Assembly: GCF_028767125.1 (NCBI RefSeq)
Contig: NZ_JAKCWP010000007.1
Span: 184,674 to 248,673 of the forward strand
Direction of reading: 5' to 3'
DNA from: Chelativorans sp. YIM 93263
GTDB lineage: Bacteria; Pseudomonadota; Alphaproteobacteria; Rhizobiales; Rhizobiaceae
Length of the DNA: 64,000 bases
The notes beneath the pieces were generated by a model. It did no database searches. It was not told where the DNA came from and worked only from the letters and a program-made list of their open reading frames with translations. Every line of letters begins with the position of its first letter. Position 1 is the stretch's first letter. Positions 18,477 to 28,098 of the stretch are shown one piece after another. A program made the translations under genes and the position numbers.

Positions 18477-19769
18477 TTAAAGGCGCAGATCGCTTTCGTC
18501 AGGGTGAAGCACGCTTTTCAAATCATACAGAACGTGTTGATCCCTCCCCCATGAGCGGATTTCGCTGGCGCCAGCGATCTTGAATTGTTCGTGGCCGACG
18601 GCAAGCACAATGGCGTCATAGGTGCTCTTTTGCGGCTGGGAGACCAACGCAAGGCCATATTCGTTTTTTGCGACTTCCGGATCGGCCCACGGGTCGAAAA
18701 CCTCGACGTTCGCGTTGTAGTCGCGCAACTCGTTGATGATGTCGAGCACTCTGGTGTTTCGCAGGTCTGGGCAATTCTCTTTGAAAGATAAGCCCATAAC
18801 CAGAACATTCGACCCTTCGACATGAATGCGTCGCCTTAGCATCATCTTGATGAGTTGCGAAGCGACATAAGCACCCATGCCATCATTCACCCTCCGGCCC
18901 GCCAGAATGATCTCCGGATGGTAGCCAATCGACTGCGCCTTCTGGGTGAGATAATACGGATCGACTCCTATACAGTGCCCTCCCACAAGCCCGGGGCGGA
19001 AGGGCATAAAGTTCCACTTGGTTCCAGCTGCTTCTAGGACCGCCTCTGTATCGATCCCAAGCCGGTTGAATATGATGGCGAGTTCGTTAACGAGAGCTAT
19101 ATTAAGATCTCGCTGAGTATTTTCGATGACCTTCGCCGCTTCAGCGATCTTTATGCTAGGCGCTTTGTGAGTCCCAGCGGGAACGACTTCCTGATAAAGC
19201 CGATCGACGAAATCGGCTACCTCGGACGTAGATCCCGACGTCACCTTCACGATGTCCGAAAGGCGATGTTGCCGATCCCCCGGATTTGCCCTTTCCGGAC
19301 TGTAGCCCACATAAAAATCAGAATTGAAGTTGAGCCCTGAAGTGCGCTCAAGCACCGGAACGCAATCCTCCTCCGTAGCCCCTGGATAAACCGTAGACTC
19401 ATAAACGACGATCGCCCCTCGGCTCAAAACTTTCCCGACCTGTTCGGTAGCACTCAATAACGCGGAAAGGTCTGGTTGCTTATTTGCATCAATTGGCGTC
19501 GGCACCGTGACGATAAAGATGTTGCAATTCCGAAGTTCGTCCGGATCCGTGGTAAAGTTGAGATGTTTGGCTTCCCTCAACTCCTCCGGGGTGCACTCAC
19601 GCGTCGCATCGAAAGCTTCCCTCAATTGCCGAATGCGTCGGGAATCAATATCGAATCCCACAACTCTCCGACGTTTCCCGAACGCGACCGCTAGCGGTAA
19701 GCCAACATAGCCGAGTCCGATCACTGCGATTGATGTATCTGACAAATCAGGAACGAGATTAGATGTCAT
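18477..19769 (-). CDS. TviB/WbpO-type UDP-N-acetylhexosamine 6-dehydrogenase
   Basis: A 430-residue UDP-glucose/GDP-mannose dehydrogenase family enzyme. The NAD fold is [19 protein letters not shown], the substrate loop [19 protein letters not shown] has the TviB/WbpO pattern, and the catalytic cysteine is in [14 protein letters not shown]. It should oxidise UDP-GlcNAc or UDP-GalNAc to the uronate. The start is taken at the ATG at 19769 (MTSNLVPDL); an in-frame start at 19835 would add 22 residues of no family likeness. It lies 13 bases from the epimerase gene. Confidence 0.85.
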   Translation of the reverse strand: MTSNLVPDLSDTSIAVIGLGYVGLPLAVAFGKRRRVVGFDIDSRRIRQLREAFDATRECTPEELREAKHLNFTTDPDELRNCNIFIVTVPTPIDANKQPDLSALLSATEQVGKVLSRGAIVVYESTVYPGATEEDCVPVLERTSGLNFNSDFYVGYSPERANPGDRQHRLSDIVKVTSGSTSEVADFVDRLYQEVVPAGTHKAPSIKIAEAAKVIENTQRDLNIALVNELAIIFNRLGIDTEAVLEAAGTKWNFMPFRPGLVGGHCIGVDPYYLTQKAQSIGYHPEIILAGRRVNDGMGAYVASQLIKMMLRRRIHVEGSNVLVMGLSFKENCPDLRNTRVLDIINELRDYNANVEVFDPWADPEVAKNEYGLALVSQPQKSTYDAIVLAVGHEQFKIAGASEIRSWGRDQHVLYDLKSVLHPDESDLRL

Positions 19770-19844
19770 GAATCCAGACTTTTCACTCTTCGCTGGCGGA
19801 CAGTTCGCACCGCTTATCATTGAAAACGCGGCCAACGAGAACTT

Positions 19845-21212
19845 TCATGAAGCTTGCCGGACGGCCTTTGGTTGCGGAAGGATCGACGCGCGGCCGACGC
19901 TGATGTAGGTCCAGCCATCGTCCTGCAGCCGCTCCGGCGCATAGATGTTACGCCCGTCGAAGATGGTTTTGGAGTTCAGCCGCAACGCCATCTCGTCGAA
20001 GTCCGGGGCGCGGAACTGCTGCCACTCGGTGCAGACCGCCAGCGCTTCGGCGCCCGAAAGCGCGGCGTACTTGTCACTGGCGAGCTCAAGGTCCTCGCGC
20101 GCGCCATAGATGCGCCGCGTCTCCTCCATGGCGACCGGATCGAACGCCTGCACGCGCGCGCCGCACTCCCAAAGCGCCTCCATCACGACGCGGCTGGGTG
20201 CTTCGCGCATGTCGTCCGTATTCGGCTTGAAGGCAAGGCCCCAAAGCGCGATGGTCTTGCCCTTGAGCGCCTCACGGCCGCCATAGTGGCTCACAATGCG
20301 CTCGAACAGCACCGTCTTCTGGCGCTGATTGACCGCATCCACGGCCTCGACCAGCTCGGCCCGGTAGCCCGCGGCCTCGGCTGTGCGGATCAGCGCCTTC
20401 ACATCCTTGGGAAAACAGCTGCCGCCATAGCCAATGCCGGGATAGATGAAGGCATAGCCGATGCGCGGGTCCGAGCCGATGCCGCGCCGAACCTGCTCGA
20501 TATCGGCGCCGAGCCGCTCCGCCAGGTTGGCCACCTCGTTGATGAAGCTGATCTTGGTCGCCAGCATAGCATTGGCGGCGTATTTCGTCAGCTCCGCCGA
20601 GCGAACATCCATATAGATCGTGCGGTCGTGATTGCGGTTGAAAGGCTCGTAAAGCTCCTTCATCACCGCCCGGGAGCGCTCCGAAGCGGTGCCGACGACA
20701 ATGCGGTCGGGCTTGAGGAAGTCCGCAACCGCCGCGCCTTCCTTCAAAAACTCCGGATTGGAGACCACGTCACAGGTGAGAGAAACCTTCCGTTCCGCCA
20801 GTACCTCGGCCGTCCGCGCCTTCACCTTGTCGCAGGTTCCGACCGGCACGGTCGACTTGACGACGACGATCTTGTCTTTTTCCATAAGCTGGCCGATCGT
20901 GCCGGCCACCTCCAGCACGTAGCTCAGATCGGCCGCGCCGTCGCCGTCATCCGGCGTGCCAACGGCGATGATCTGCAATTCGGCATGGGCTACCGCCTCG
21001 GCCGGGTCGGAGGTGAACGAAAGCGTCCCCGCATCGACCGAGCGCTCTACCACAGCTTCGAGACCCGGCTCATGGATAGGAACTTCGCCTGCCCGCAGCC
21101 GCTCGATCTTGCTCTCATCAACATCCATGCACAGGACATTGTGTCCCGCATCGGCCAGGCAGGCCCCCGTTACCAATCCGACATAGCCTGTTCCAAACAA
21201 AGTTACGTGCAT
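19845..21212 (-). CDS. ugd: UDP-glucose 6-dehydrogenase
   Basis: A 455-residue Ugd. It begins with the NAD motif [23 protein letters not shown]; the substrate-binding [14 protein letters not shown] and the catalytic cysteine in [16 protein letters not shown] are intact, and the [10 protein letters not shown] loop closes the UDP site. It makes UDP-glucuronate, the substrate for the 4-epimerase encoded 1.4 kb downstream. The gene is the first of the minus-strand polysaccharide precursor block and is GC-rich like the genome background. A long open antisense frame across it is a codon-bias shadow. Confidence 0.93.
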   Translation of the reverse strand: MHVTLFGTGYVGLVTGACLADAGHNVLCMDVDESKIERLRAGEVPIHEPGLEAVVERSVDAGTLSFTSDPAEAVAHAELQIIAVGTPDDGDGAADLSYVLEVAGTIGQLMEKDKIVVVKSTVPVGTCDKVKARTAEVLAERKVSLTCDVVSNPEFLKEGAAVADFLKPDRIVVGTASERSRAVMKELYEPFNRNHDRTIYMDVRSAELTKYAANAMLATKISFINEVANLAERLGADIEQVRRGIGSDPRIGYAFIYPGIGYGGSCFPKDVKALIRTAEAAGYRAELVEAVDAVNQRQKTVLFERIVSHYGGREALKGKTIALWGLAFKPNTDDMREAPSRVVMEALWECGARVQAFDPVAMEETRRIYGAREDLELASDKYAALSGAEALAVCTEWQQFRAPDFDEMALRLNSKTIFDGRNIYAPERLQDDGWTYISVGRASILPQPKAVRQAS

Positions 21213-21676
21213 CGGAAATTCGGTCCTCTCTCACAGGTGGCATTCGGCTTACGCCGGAGCAATCTATGCACCGCCTCGACAACAGCACCGGACACCAAGT
21301 CCTTTCCCCGCAGTGCTTATTGCGCGTCGGCTGGGATGGCAATGATCTTTTGCTGGGCTGCCACAGCTCTGTGGCGGCCCCGTGGCGGCAGCGGAGTAAC
21401 TCGGAAATGTGAGAGAGCGGTGACGCGAATACCCATGTCCGTGCCGTAGCGTCGCTCGGCGCTCCACGGACGGACGAATAGATTTGCGGAGACTAAGCGA
21501 CGTTCGCAATCTTTTCAGAACCAAGGATGGACCGCCTTGGCAGGTCAGGCCAAATGTGTATCTGCCTGATGCGCTATTAGAGCTCCAAGGTTCGGAGAGC
21601 TAAAGAAGCCACCGCCCGCGTAGGCGCGGCATCGGGCATTCGTAGCTCAGCTGGATCGAGCGCACCAAGACCATTT
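21213..21676. other. Gene-free stretch between ugd and the ABC transporter
   Basis: No protein gene is supported here. A perfect hairpin GCCACAG-CT-CTGTGGC lies at 21361-21376, and a tRNA-like fragment lies at 21636-21672 (listed separately). The ugd promoter should be in the first 200 bases, but no convincing -35/-10 pair stands out. Confidence 0.4.
21636..21672 (+). pseudogene. tRNA-Arg-like 5' fragment
   Basis: The run GCATTCGTAGCTCAGCTGGA followed by TCGAGC reads as the acceptor, D-stem and D-loop start of an alphaproteobacterial tRNA-Arg(ACG), with one mismatch from my memory of that gene over about 26 bases. Similarity decays at ACCAAGACC and no anticodon, T-loop or 3' acceptor strand follows, so it cannot be a working tRNA. 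It may be a recombination scar or an attachment-site remnant at the end of the polysaccharide cluster. Confidence 0.55.
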
Positions 21677-22462
<786 letters not shown>

Positions 22463-22484
22463 GCCGCCATCCCGCTTGGATGCG

Positions 22485-23285
22485 TTATTCGGTTTCAGCG
22501 ACGAAATCAGGAAGCGGTCCGCCGACCCACTCCTGGTGAAGCTCGTTCAACTCACCGCTTTCCTTTTTGCGGGCTAAAAAATCATTGATATAGGCCATCA
22601 TCTCGTTCTGACCGGGGCGCGTGGCGATCCCCTGGCTTTGCTTGCTCAGTGAAAACTTTACATCGTATGAGCCGGGCGAGCGTTCGTTCAACTGTGACAC
22701 GACGACATTCGATGCGCCCATCAACGGGACCTGGCCGGAAAGAAGTGCCTGGACGGCACTGGCATCATCGTCGAAACGCTGAATGTTCGCGCTGTCCGGG
22801 GCGATTTCCGTAATAGCCGTGTCCTGGGTCGAGGCTCGAGCCACCGCGATCGATTGGTTGGCAAGATCCTCGGCATCGTTCACCTCCAGATCAGCCTCAC
22901 CGTAAACGAAGATCTCGATGCCGGCATAAGGATCGGAGAAGTCCACCTGCTCAGAGCGCTCCGGCGTGATGCCCAGCGAGGCGACCAGGATGTCGACCTG
23001 GTTTGACAGAAGATATGGTATCCGGTTCGGTCCCGTCACCTGCACTATGTTGAGCTCGACGCCCAGATCCTCCGCGAGGAGCCGTGCAACCTCGGCATCG
23101 TAGCCGGCCGGATTCCCTTGCTCGTCGAGAAACCCGAATGGGGGGAAATCGACCAGCATCCCGATGTTGATGCTTCCGCGAGACTCGACCTCCTCCAGGG
23201 TTTGCGCCTTTGCGCCCGCGGTCGCAACGCCGAGGGCTATTACCGCTGCAGCGGCAAATCCGATAGCCTTATTGAGAATACTCAT
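22485..23285 (-). CDS. Amino-acid-type ABC transporter periplasmic substrate-binding protein
   Basis: A 266-residue family 3 solute-binding protein. A Sec signal peptide ([21 protein letters not shown]) precedes [20 protein letters not shown], the usual ligand-binding opening, and [15 protein letters not shown]. Family 3 proteins mostly bind polar amino acids, but the LacI-type regulator of this unit makes another ligand such as an amino sugar or opine-like compound possible. It is flanked by its ATPase gene (22 bp away) and a permease. Confidence 0.88.
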   Translation of the reverse strand: MSILNKAIGFAAAAVIALGVATAGAKAQTLEEVESRGSINIGMLVDFPPFGFLDEQGNPAGYDAEVARLLAEDLGVELNIVQVTGPNRIPYLLSNQVDILVASLGITPERSEQVDFSDPYAGIEIFVYGEADLEVNDAEDLANQSIAVARASTQDTAITEIAPDSANIQRFDDDASAVQALLSGQVPLMGASNVVVSQLNERSPGSYDVKFSLSKQSQGIATRPGQNEMMAYINDFLARKKESGELNELHQEWVGGPLPDFVAETE

Positions 23286-23312
23286 GATGTTCTCCTTCCC
23301 TTCTTTCGATCG

Positions 23313-23969
23313 TCACCGACGAGTAGCGACAGAGAAACGCTGCTCGAGATTGCGCGCCAGCAGCGACAACGGCCAGCACAATATGAAGTAGAGAGCTGCA
23401 ACAAGGCCGAACACGGTGAACGGCGCGAAGGTGGCGTTATTGACGATCTGTCCCGCGCGGGTCAGCTCCACGAAGCCGATGATCGAGGCAAGTGACGTGC
23501 CCTTGATAAGCTGGACCAGAAAGCCGACTGTCGGCGCCACTGCGATTTTTGCCGCCTGAGGCAGAACGACATAGCGCATGCGGTCGTAATACTTAAGGCC
23601 GAGTGCCCACGATGCCTCGAATTGCCCGCCGGGGACCGCCTGAATGCAGCCGCGCCAGATTTCTCCGAGAAAGGCGCTCGCATGCAGGGTCAAGGCAATA
23701 GCAGCCGCGCCCCACGGACTCATCGAGACATTAAAGATATTGAAGCCGAAGAAGACGAGGAAAAGCTGCATAAGCAATGGCGTCCCCTGGAACAGGCGGA
23801 CATAGCCAATCGCCGGATAGCGCAGCAGCGCCGTTTGCGAGATGCGCGCCAGCGCTATTGCAAGACCACCCAACGCTCCGCCGGTAAAGGCCACCGCCGA
23901 TAGCGCCACCGTCCATTGAGCCGCCAGCACGATGAACCAGAACTCGTTTGCGCCGAAGGACCTGATCAC
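23313..23969 (-). CDS. Amino-acid-type ABC transporter permease
   Basis: A 218-residue inner-membrane protein with about five helices and the HisM/GlnP-family loop. The EAA-like segment is ASWALGLKYYDRMRYVVLPQAAK, and the N-terminal GGLAIALARISQTALLRYPAIGYVR is the conserved start of the domain. It pairs with the second permease encoded 12 bases upstream to form a heterodimeric channel. Confidence 0.88.
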   Translation of the reverse strand: MIRSFGANEFWFIVLAAQWTVALSAVAFTGGALGGLAIALARISQTALLRYPAIGYVRLFQGTPLLMQLFLVFFGFNIFNVSMSPWGAAAIALTLHASAFLGEIWRGCIQAVPGGQFEASWALGLKYYDRMRYVVLPQAAKIAVAPTVGFLVQLIKGTSLASIIGFVELTRAGQIVNNATFAPFTVFGLVAALYFILCWPLSLLARNLEQRFSVATRR

Positions 23970-23981
23970 CGCCCGCGCTCC

Positions 23982-24680
23982 CTACCGTGCCAACGGATAG
24001 TTGAAAAGGGCGCGCTGAATTGACGAGAACAGCCCGGAAAAACCGAGCGACAGCAGGAAATACATCAAGGTGATGACGAGATAGACCTCAAAGGCCGCGA
24101 AGGTTTCGGACTGAATGGTGTTCCCGGCGGCGGCCAGATCAGTGGCTGATATCACCGACACGACGCTGGACGTCAGCATGAGATAGATGAACTGGCTGGT
24201 GAGCGCCGGATAGATCGTGCGCATCGCCGGCTTGAGAATGATGTAGCGAAATACCTGGATGCGCGAGAGGCCAAGTGCGGTGCCGGCTTCGACCTGGCCG
24301 CGCTGTATGGATTCGATGCCGGCGCGGACGATTTCCGTAGCGTATGCGCCGACATTGATGGTCAGCGCCGTAAGCGCCGCCGTGTTGGGATCGAGCCGGA
24401 GACCGAGTCGCGGCAGGGCGAAGAAGATGAAGAATATCTGCACCAAAAAGGGCGTGTTGCGTATCGCTTCGACATAGGCGCTGACGAGCCAACGCACGGG
24501 ACGAGGCCCAGCGGACTTTCCCGCCGCGCAGGGAATGGCTATGAGCGTGCCGAGAATGATGGCGCCGAAGGTGAGCTCGATCGTCACCAGTGCTCCCATC
24601 AGGAGTTGGTCGAAATTCTCAAAAACGGGCGCGAAATTGAACTGGTATTCCAGCTTGGTTCCTCCCCGTTCCGAGCTCAA
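23982..24680 (-). CDS. Amino-acid-type ABC transporter permease (first gene of the unit)
   Basis: A HisM/GlnP-family permease. The EAA-like loop is EAGTALGLSRIQVFRYIILKPA, and YVEAIRNTPFLVQIFFIFFALP is the family hallmark. The given start is a TTG at 24680 without a ribosome site. A CTG at 24653 in the same frame has GGAGG seven bases upstream (minus strand, 24661-24665) and would give a protein beginning LEYQFNFAPVFENF, which fits the family better, so true initiation may be at this rare codon. The operator at 24704 lies just upstream. Confidence 0.85.
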   Translation of the reverse strand: MSSERGGTKLEYQFNFAPVFENFDQLLMGALVTIELTFGAIILGTLIAIPCAAGKSAGPRPVRWLVSAYVEAIRNTPFLVQIFFIFFALPRLGLRLDPNTAALTALTINVGAYATEIVRAGIESIQRGQVEAGTALGLSRIQVFRYIILKPAMRTIYPALTSQFIYLMLTSSVVSVISATDLAAAGNTIQSETFAAFEVYLVITLMYFLLSLGFSGLFSSIQRALFNYPLAR

Positions 24681-24703
24681 GCCGACACAACACGAGCTCG
24701 GCT

Positions 24704-24717
24704 TTAGATCGATCTAA
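24704..24717. promoter_or_regulatory. LacI-type operator TTAGATCGATCTAA before the ABC transporter unit
   Basis: A perfect 14-bp palindrome with a central CG, the usual form of LacI-family operators. It sits in the 46-bp gap between the LacI gene stop (24727) and the transporter start, upstream of the first permease. A 13-of-14 copy precedes the LacI gene itself at 25793, so the two sites probably bind the same regulator. Confidence 0.75.
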
Positions 24718-24726
24718 GCCCTTCCG

Positions 24727-25776
24727 CTACGCGCCGTCAACCGTTGCGGGACCGATCGAGGGCCGTTCGACCAATTTGACCTTTGCTATGATCGACTCGA
24801 TCTGCGATTCCGGGTGCGCGATACGTCGCAACAACAATCGGGCGGCCGCCTCTCCAACACTGTGTGGGTCGGTCGATACCGAGGCCAACTCCGGAGAGAC
24901 CAGTTCCGCCTCCGGAACGTCGTCGAAGCCTAAGAGAGAGACCTGTCTGCCGATCTCGATCCCGAGATCGATCAGGCCACGATGGAGCCCGAGGCCGATC
25001 ACATCGTTGAAGCAGGCTATCGCAGAGGCTCGATGAGACTTAACGAGCGAAGGGGCAAGCGCACGCGCCGCACGCGCGCTCAAGCCGCATTCAACGATGA
25101 ACGTCGGTTCGAGGCCGCTTTCCTCCAGCGCCTTGTGAAATCCCCGCAGCCTGGCAGCTTCGGCGGAATAATGGGCATCAACGCTTACAAAGCCTATCCG
25201 TTGGTGGCCGAGCGCAATCAACCGTCTCGCGCCGGCTGCCATGCCACCCTCGTAATCTATGCCGCTGTAGTCGGTGCGGCTGTCCTCGACGAAACGGAGA
25301 GCCTGCACGAAGGGAAGGCTCCACTCGGTGATCTTTGAGATCTGTTCATGTGGCGTATCCTTCGCCGGACACATGATCAGACCGTCGACCGCATGCTCGC
25401 GCATGCGCCTGATGAAGCCGCGCTGCTTCCCCGCATCTTCGCCGGAGTTGGCTAGGATGACGGCATAACCGGCCGCCTCAAGCACGCCTTCAATGCCCGC
25501 GAGCATTATTGAAAAGAACGGATTCGTCAGGTTCGGCACGATGACGCCGACCGTTCGGCTGTGGGAGGCGCGCAAGCGTGCGGCGCCCGCATTGTAGACA
25601 TAGCCAAGCTCTTCCATCGCAGATTCTACGGCAATCCGCGTGCGCTCACTGATCAATGGGCTTTTTCGGACCACCAGCGAGGCCGTCGCCCGTGACACGC
25701 CCGCTTTCCGAGCGACATTGAGCAACGTGACCTGCTTTGGCCGTGCTGCCTTGCCGTCTTCAGCAGATTGTGCCAT
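24727..25776 (-). CDS. LacI-family transcriptional regulator of the amino-acid-type ABC transporter
   Basis: A 349-residue regulator. The helix-turn-helix and hinge helix are VTLLNVARKAGVSRATASLV and YVYNAGAARLRA; the periplasmic-binding-like effector domain contains VGVIVPNLTNPFFS and VSLLGFDDVPEAELVSP. I start at the ATG at 25776, which has AGGATAGGG upstream; an in-frame TTG at 25806 lies inside the operator. It is transcribed in the same direction as the transporter and ends 46 bp before it. LacI proteins usually sense sugars or nucleosides, which makes the pairing with a family 3 transporter notable. Confidence 0.88.
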   Translation of the reverse strand: MAQSAEDGKAARPKQVTLLNVARKAGVSRATASLVVRKSPLISERTRIAVESAMEELGYVYNAGAARLRASHSRTVGVIVPNLTNPFFSIMLAGIEGVLEAAGYAVILANSGEDAGKQRGFIRRMREHAVDGLIMCPAKDTPHEQISKITEWSLPFVQALRFVEDSRTDYSGIDYEGGMAAGARRLIALGHQRIGFVSVDAHYSAEAARLRGFHKALEESGLEPTFIVECGLSARAARALAPSLVKSHRASAIACFNDVIGLGLHRGLIDLGIEIGRQVSLLGFDDVPEAELVSPELASVSTDPHSVGEAAARLLLRRIAHPESQIESIIAKVKLVERPSIGPATVDGA

Positions 25777-25792
25777 CGCCCTATCCTTGGAT

Positions 25793-25806
25793 TTAGATCG
25801 ATCCAA
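25793..25806. promoter_or_regulatory. LacI-type operator TTAGATCGATCCAA before the lacI-like gene
   Basis: It matches the 24704 site at 13 of 14 positions and lies 17-30 bases upstream of the regulator ATG, the right place for autoregulation. The flanks extend the symmetry to CTTGG...CCAAG (25786-25807). Confidence 0.72.
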
Positions 25807-26185
25807 GCTAAGTTTTCCGGGCCTGTCGGTAAAGGAAAACTACCGCACTACGTGCAATCTGGTGCAATCTGGTGCAATCCACGGCGAGTTGTGCGCACGC
25901 AATGCGTGAAGCGCCGGCAAATCTTGAACTGCCATCACAGGCCTATCCCGCTCAGCCGGCACCGATCGCAATGTGGAGCAAAGCGGCCATTTGCCCGGCA
26001 TGTAGCCGTCCTGTGGTTCCCAACGTTGAGGTGGGCGGCCTGTGTTCGCGCAGACAGGCTTGGTGTTCGGGAACCAGCCGAGGTTCTCCTTCTGCCCGAG
26101 AACGCAGCGTGAAGTGAAATGCGCTTGGCAAGCTCCCGCAGTCTTCGTTCAGGAGCCCGCGCAGGAAGCGGAACAGCGGGTATGG
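25807..26185. other. Gene-free stretch with a GTGCAATCTG tandem repeat
   Basis: No protein gene is supported between the LacI gene start and the end of the next operon. A short tandem repeat, GTGCAATCTG twice (25852-25871) and a partial third copy GTGCAATCC (25872-25880), lies close to the LacI promoter. The rest, up to the ATPase stop at 26186, shows no clear intrinsic terminator. Confidence 0.4.
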
Positions 26186-27277
26186 TTATTCTGAACCGGA
26201 CTGCGCTAGAATGCGCTCCTCAGTGACCGGGTCGAAAAGATGAACGAGTTCTGGCGCGATGCTCACGCCGACCACTTCTCCCGATTTCACCTCCACCCGC
26301 CCGGCATGGAAGATGGTCAACTCCGGATCCGTCGCCGAAGAGAGGTAACTCGCAGCGCCCGTGAATTCGACGACAGCGATTTCAAGACGGATCGAGGAAT
26401 TCTCCGGTGCACCGAGGCGGAGGTGCTCTGGCCGTAGGCCGGCTTTAACTTGGCGGCCAGGCTGCAGCCGCCGGTCGATCGGAAGGACGGCATCGAGTCC
26501 TTCAAGGACGATCGCGTCTCCCGTCTCGCTTACGGCAGCATCGATGAAGTTCATCGCAGGTGAGCCGATGAAGCCGGCGACAAAGCGGTTTGCCGGATGA
26601 TCGTAAAGCTCGAGAGGTGCGCCTTGTTGCTCGATAATGCCGTCCCGCAGCACCACCACGTGGTCGGCCATCGTCATGGCCTCGACCTGATCGTGGGTAA
26701 CGTAAACCGAGGTCGCCCGGAGCCGGTCATGCAGTGATCGAATCTCCTTGCGCATGTGCACCCGCAGTGCTGCATCGAGGTTGGACAGCGGCTCATCGAA
26801 GAGAAACGCCTTGGGGTCTCGGATGATTGCACGCCCCATGGCGACGCGCTGGCGCTGGCCACCCGAAAGCTGCCGCGGATAGCGATCGAGCAATTCGTCA
26901 AGCCCGGTTATCGCCGCCACGTCTTTCGCCGCCTTCTCACATTCTTCCTTCGGCCTGCGATTCAGCCGCATCGAATACGTCAGGTTCTCCCTGACCGTCA
27001 TATGCGGATAGAGCGCATAGGACTGAAACACCATCGCCACATCGCGCCGGCGCGGCGGCACGCCGTTCATACGTTCACCCGCGATCTTCATTGTGCCACC
27101 GGAAATGGATTCCAGTCCTGCCAGTGAACGCAGCAAGGTGGATTTTCCGCAGCCGGAAGGTCCCACCAGAGCAACGAAACTTCCCTTGGGGATGGTAAGG
27201 TTGATGTCCTTCAGTGCGTGGAACTGGCCATAATGCTTGTCCACGTGCTCCAGTTCGATTTGCGCCATTGAGGTCAT
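26186..27277 (-). CDS. Carbohydrate ABC transporter ATP-binding protein (UgpC/MsmK type)
   Basis: A 363-residue ATPase with the C-terminal OB-fold (TOBE) regulatory domain of the sugar importers. Walker A is GPSGCGKST, the signature is LSGGQRQR, Walker B is AFLFDEPLSNLD and the switch histidine is in VYVTHDQVEAMT; the TOBE part begins around FIGSPAMNF. An ATG three codons later is an alternative start. It overlaps the upstream permease gene by 4 bases and is the last gene of the operon. Confidence 0.92.
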   Translation of the reverse strand: MTSMAQIELEHVDKHYGQFHALKDINLTIPKGSFVALVGPSGCGKSTLLRSLAGLESISGGTMKIAGERMNGVPPRRRDVAMVFQSYALYPHMTVRENLTYSMRLNRRPKEECEKAAKDVAAITGLDELLDRYPRQLSGGQRQRVAMGRAIIRDPKAFLFDEPLSNLDAALRVHMRKEIRSLHDRLRATSVYVTHDQVEAMTMADHVVVLRDGIIEQQGAPLELYDHPANRFVAGFIGSPAMNFIDAAVSETGDAIVLEGLDAVLPIDRRLQPGRQVKAGLRPEHLRLGAPENSSIRLEIAVVEFTGAASYLSSATDPELTIFHAGRVEVKSGEVVGVSIAPELVHLFDPVTEERILAQSGSE

Positions 27278-28086
27278 TTCAGGGCTCCCGCGGTCAGACC
27301 GCTGACGATGCGCCGCTGCAGCAGCACGAAGACGATGAGAATGGGCGTGACGTAAATGGCCGAGTATGTCATGACGCCCGACCAGTCGCTGGTATTAGGC
27401 CCCATGAAGGATTGCAGGCCGACGGTGGCGGGCTGCAGGGCCCGTTCGCCAATCAGCGAACGTGAATAGACGTATTCGCCGAAGGATTGCAGAAAGACGA
27501 GAACAGAGGTCACCAGGATGCCGTTGCGCGCGAGCGGAACTGCGATCTGAAAGAACGCACCCATGCGCGAGTTTCCATCCACAAGGGCTGCTTCTTCGAG
27601 TTCCCGCGGCACCTGCATGAACGCGGTCCGGCATAAGACGATGTAGAGGGGCAGGAGCTTGGCGGCCTGGGCCAGCACGACCGCAAGGCGCGGATACTCG
27701 AGCAAACCGACCATGTTGAAGGACACGAAGATGGGGGTAATCATCAGCGAGGATGGGAGCACCTGCATCATCAGCGTGGCAAAGAGCGCCACGTCCATCC
27801 AGATGGAGCGCACGCGCGCCAGCGCATAGGCGCAGCCGGTCCCCACCGCCACGATGATAGCGGTAGCGCCCAGCGCAATGATCAGCGAGTTGGTAAGAAA
27901 GCGGTCCATGCGCAGCCGCACCCAGATGTCCACGACATTGAAGTGCAGGGTCTGCGGCCAGAACGTAGGCGGAAAACGGAAGATTTCGGAGCCGGCTTTC
28001 AGCCCGGTCACATACATCCAGTAGAGCGGGAAAAGGTAAATCCCCACAAACAGGATGGCGAAGGCGAGCAATATGTATTTTTTCAC
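27274..28086 (-). CDS. Carbohydrate ABC transporter permease (MalG/UgpE family)
   Basis: A 270-residue inner-membrane protein with six helices and the EAA loop VPRELEEAALVDGNSRMGAFF. It begins ILLAFAILFVGIYLFPLYWM, the typical MalG-type first helix. It forms the channel with the MalF-type partner encoded 12 bases upstream. Confidence 0.92.
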   Translation of the reverse strand: MKKYILLAFAILFVGIYLFPLYWMYVTGLKAGSEIFRFPPTFWPQTLHFNVVDIWVRLRMDRFLTNSLIIALGATAIIVAVGTGCAYALARVRSIWMDVALFATLMMQVLPSSLMITPIFVSFNMVGLLEYPRLAVVLAQAAKLLPLYIVLCRTAFMQVPRELEEAALVDGNSRMGAFFQIAVPLARNGILVTSVLVFLQSFGEYVYSRSLIGERALQPATVGLQSFMGPNTSDWSGVMTYSAIYVTPILIVFVLLQRRIVSGLTAGALK

Positions 28087-28098
28087 GCCGGTGCCCCT

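Noticed and set aside
19854..21449. 531-codon open frame antisense to ugd
   Set aside because: The ugd frame is unmistakable; the antisense frame is a codon-bias shadow rich in Arg and His.
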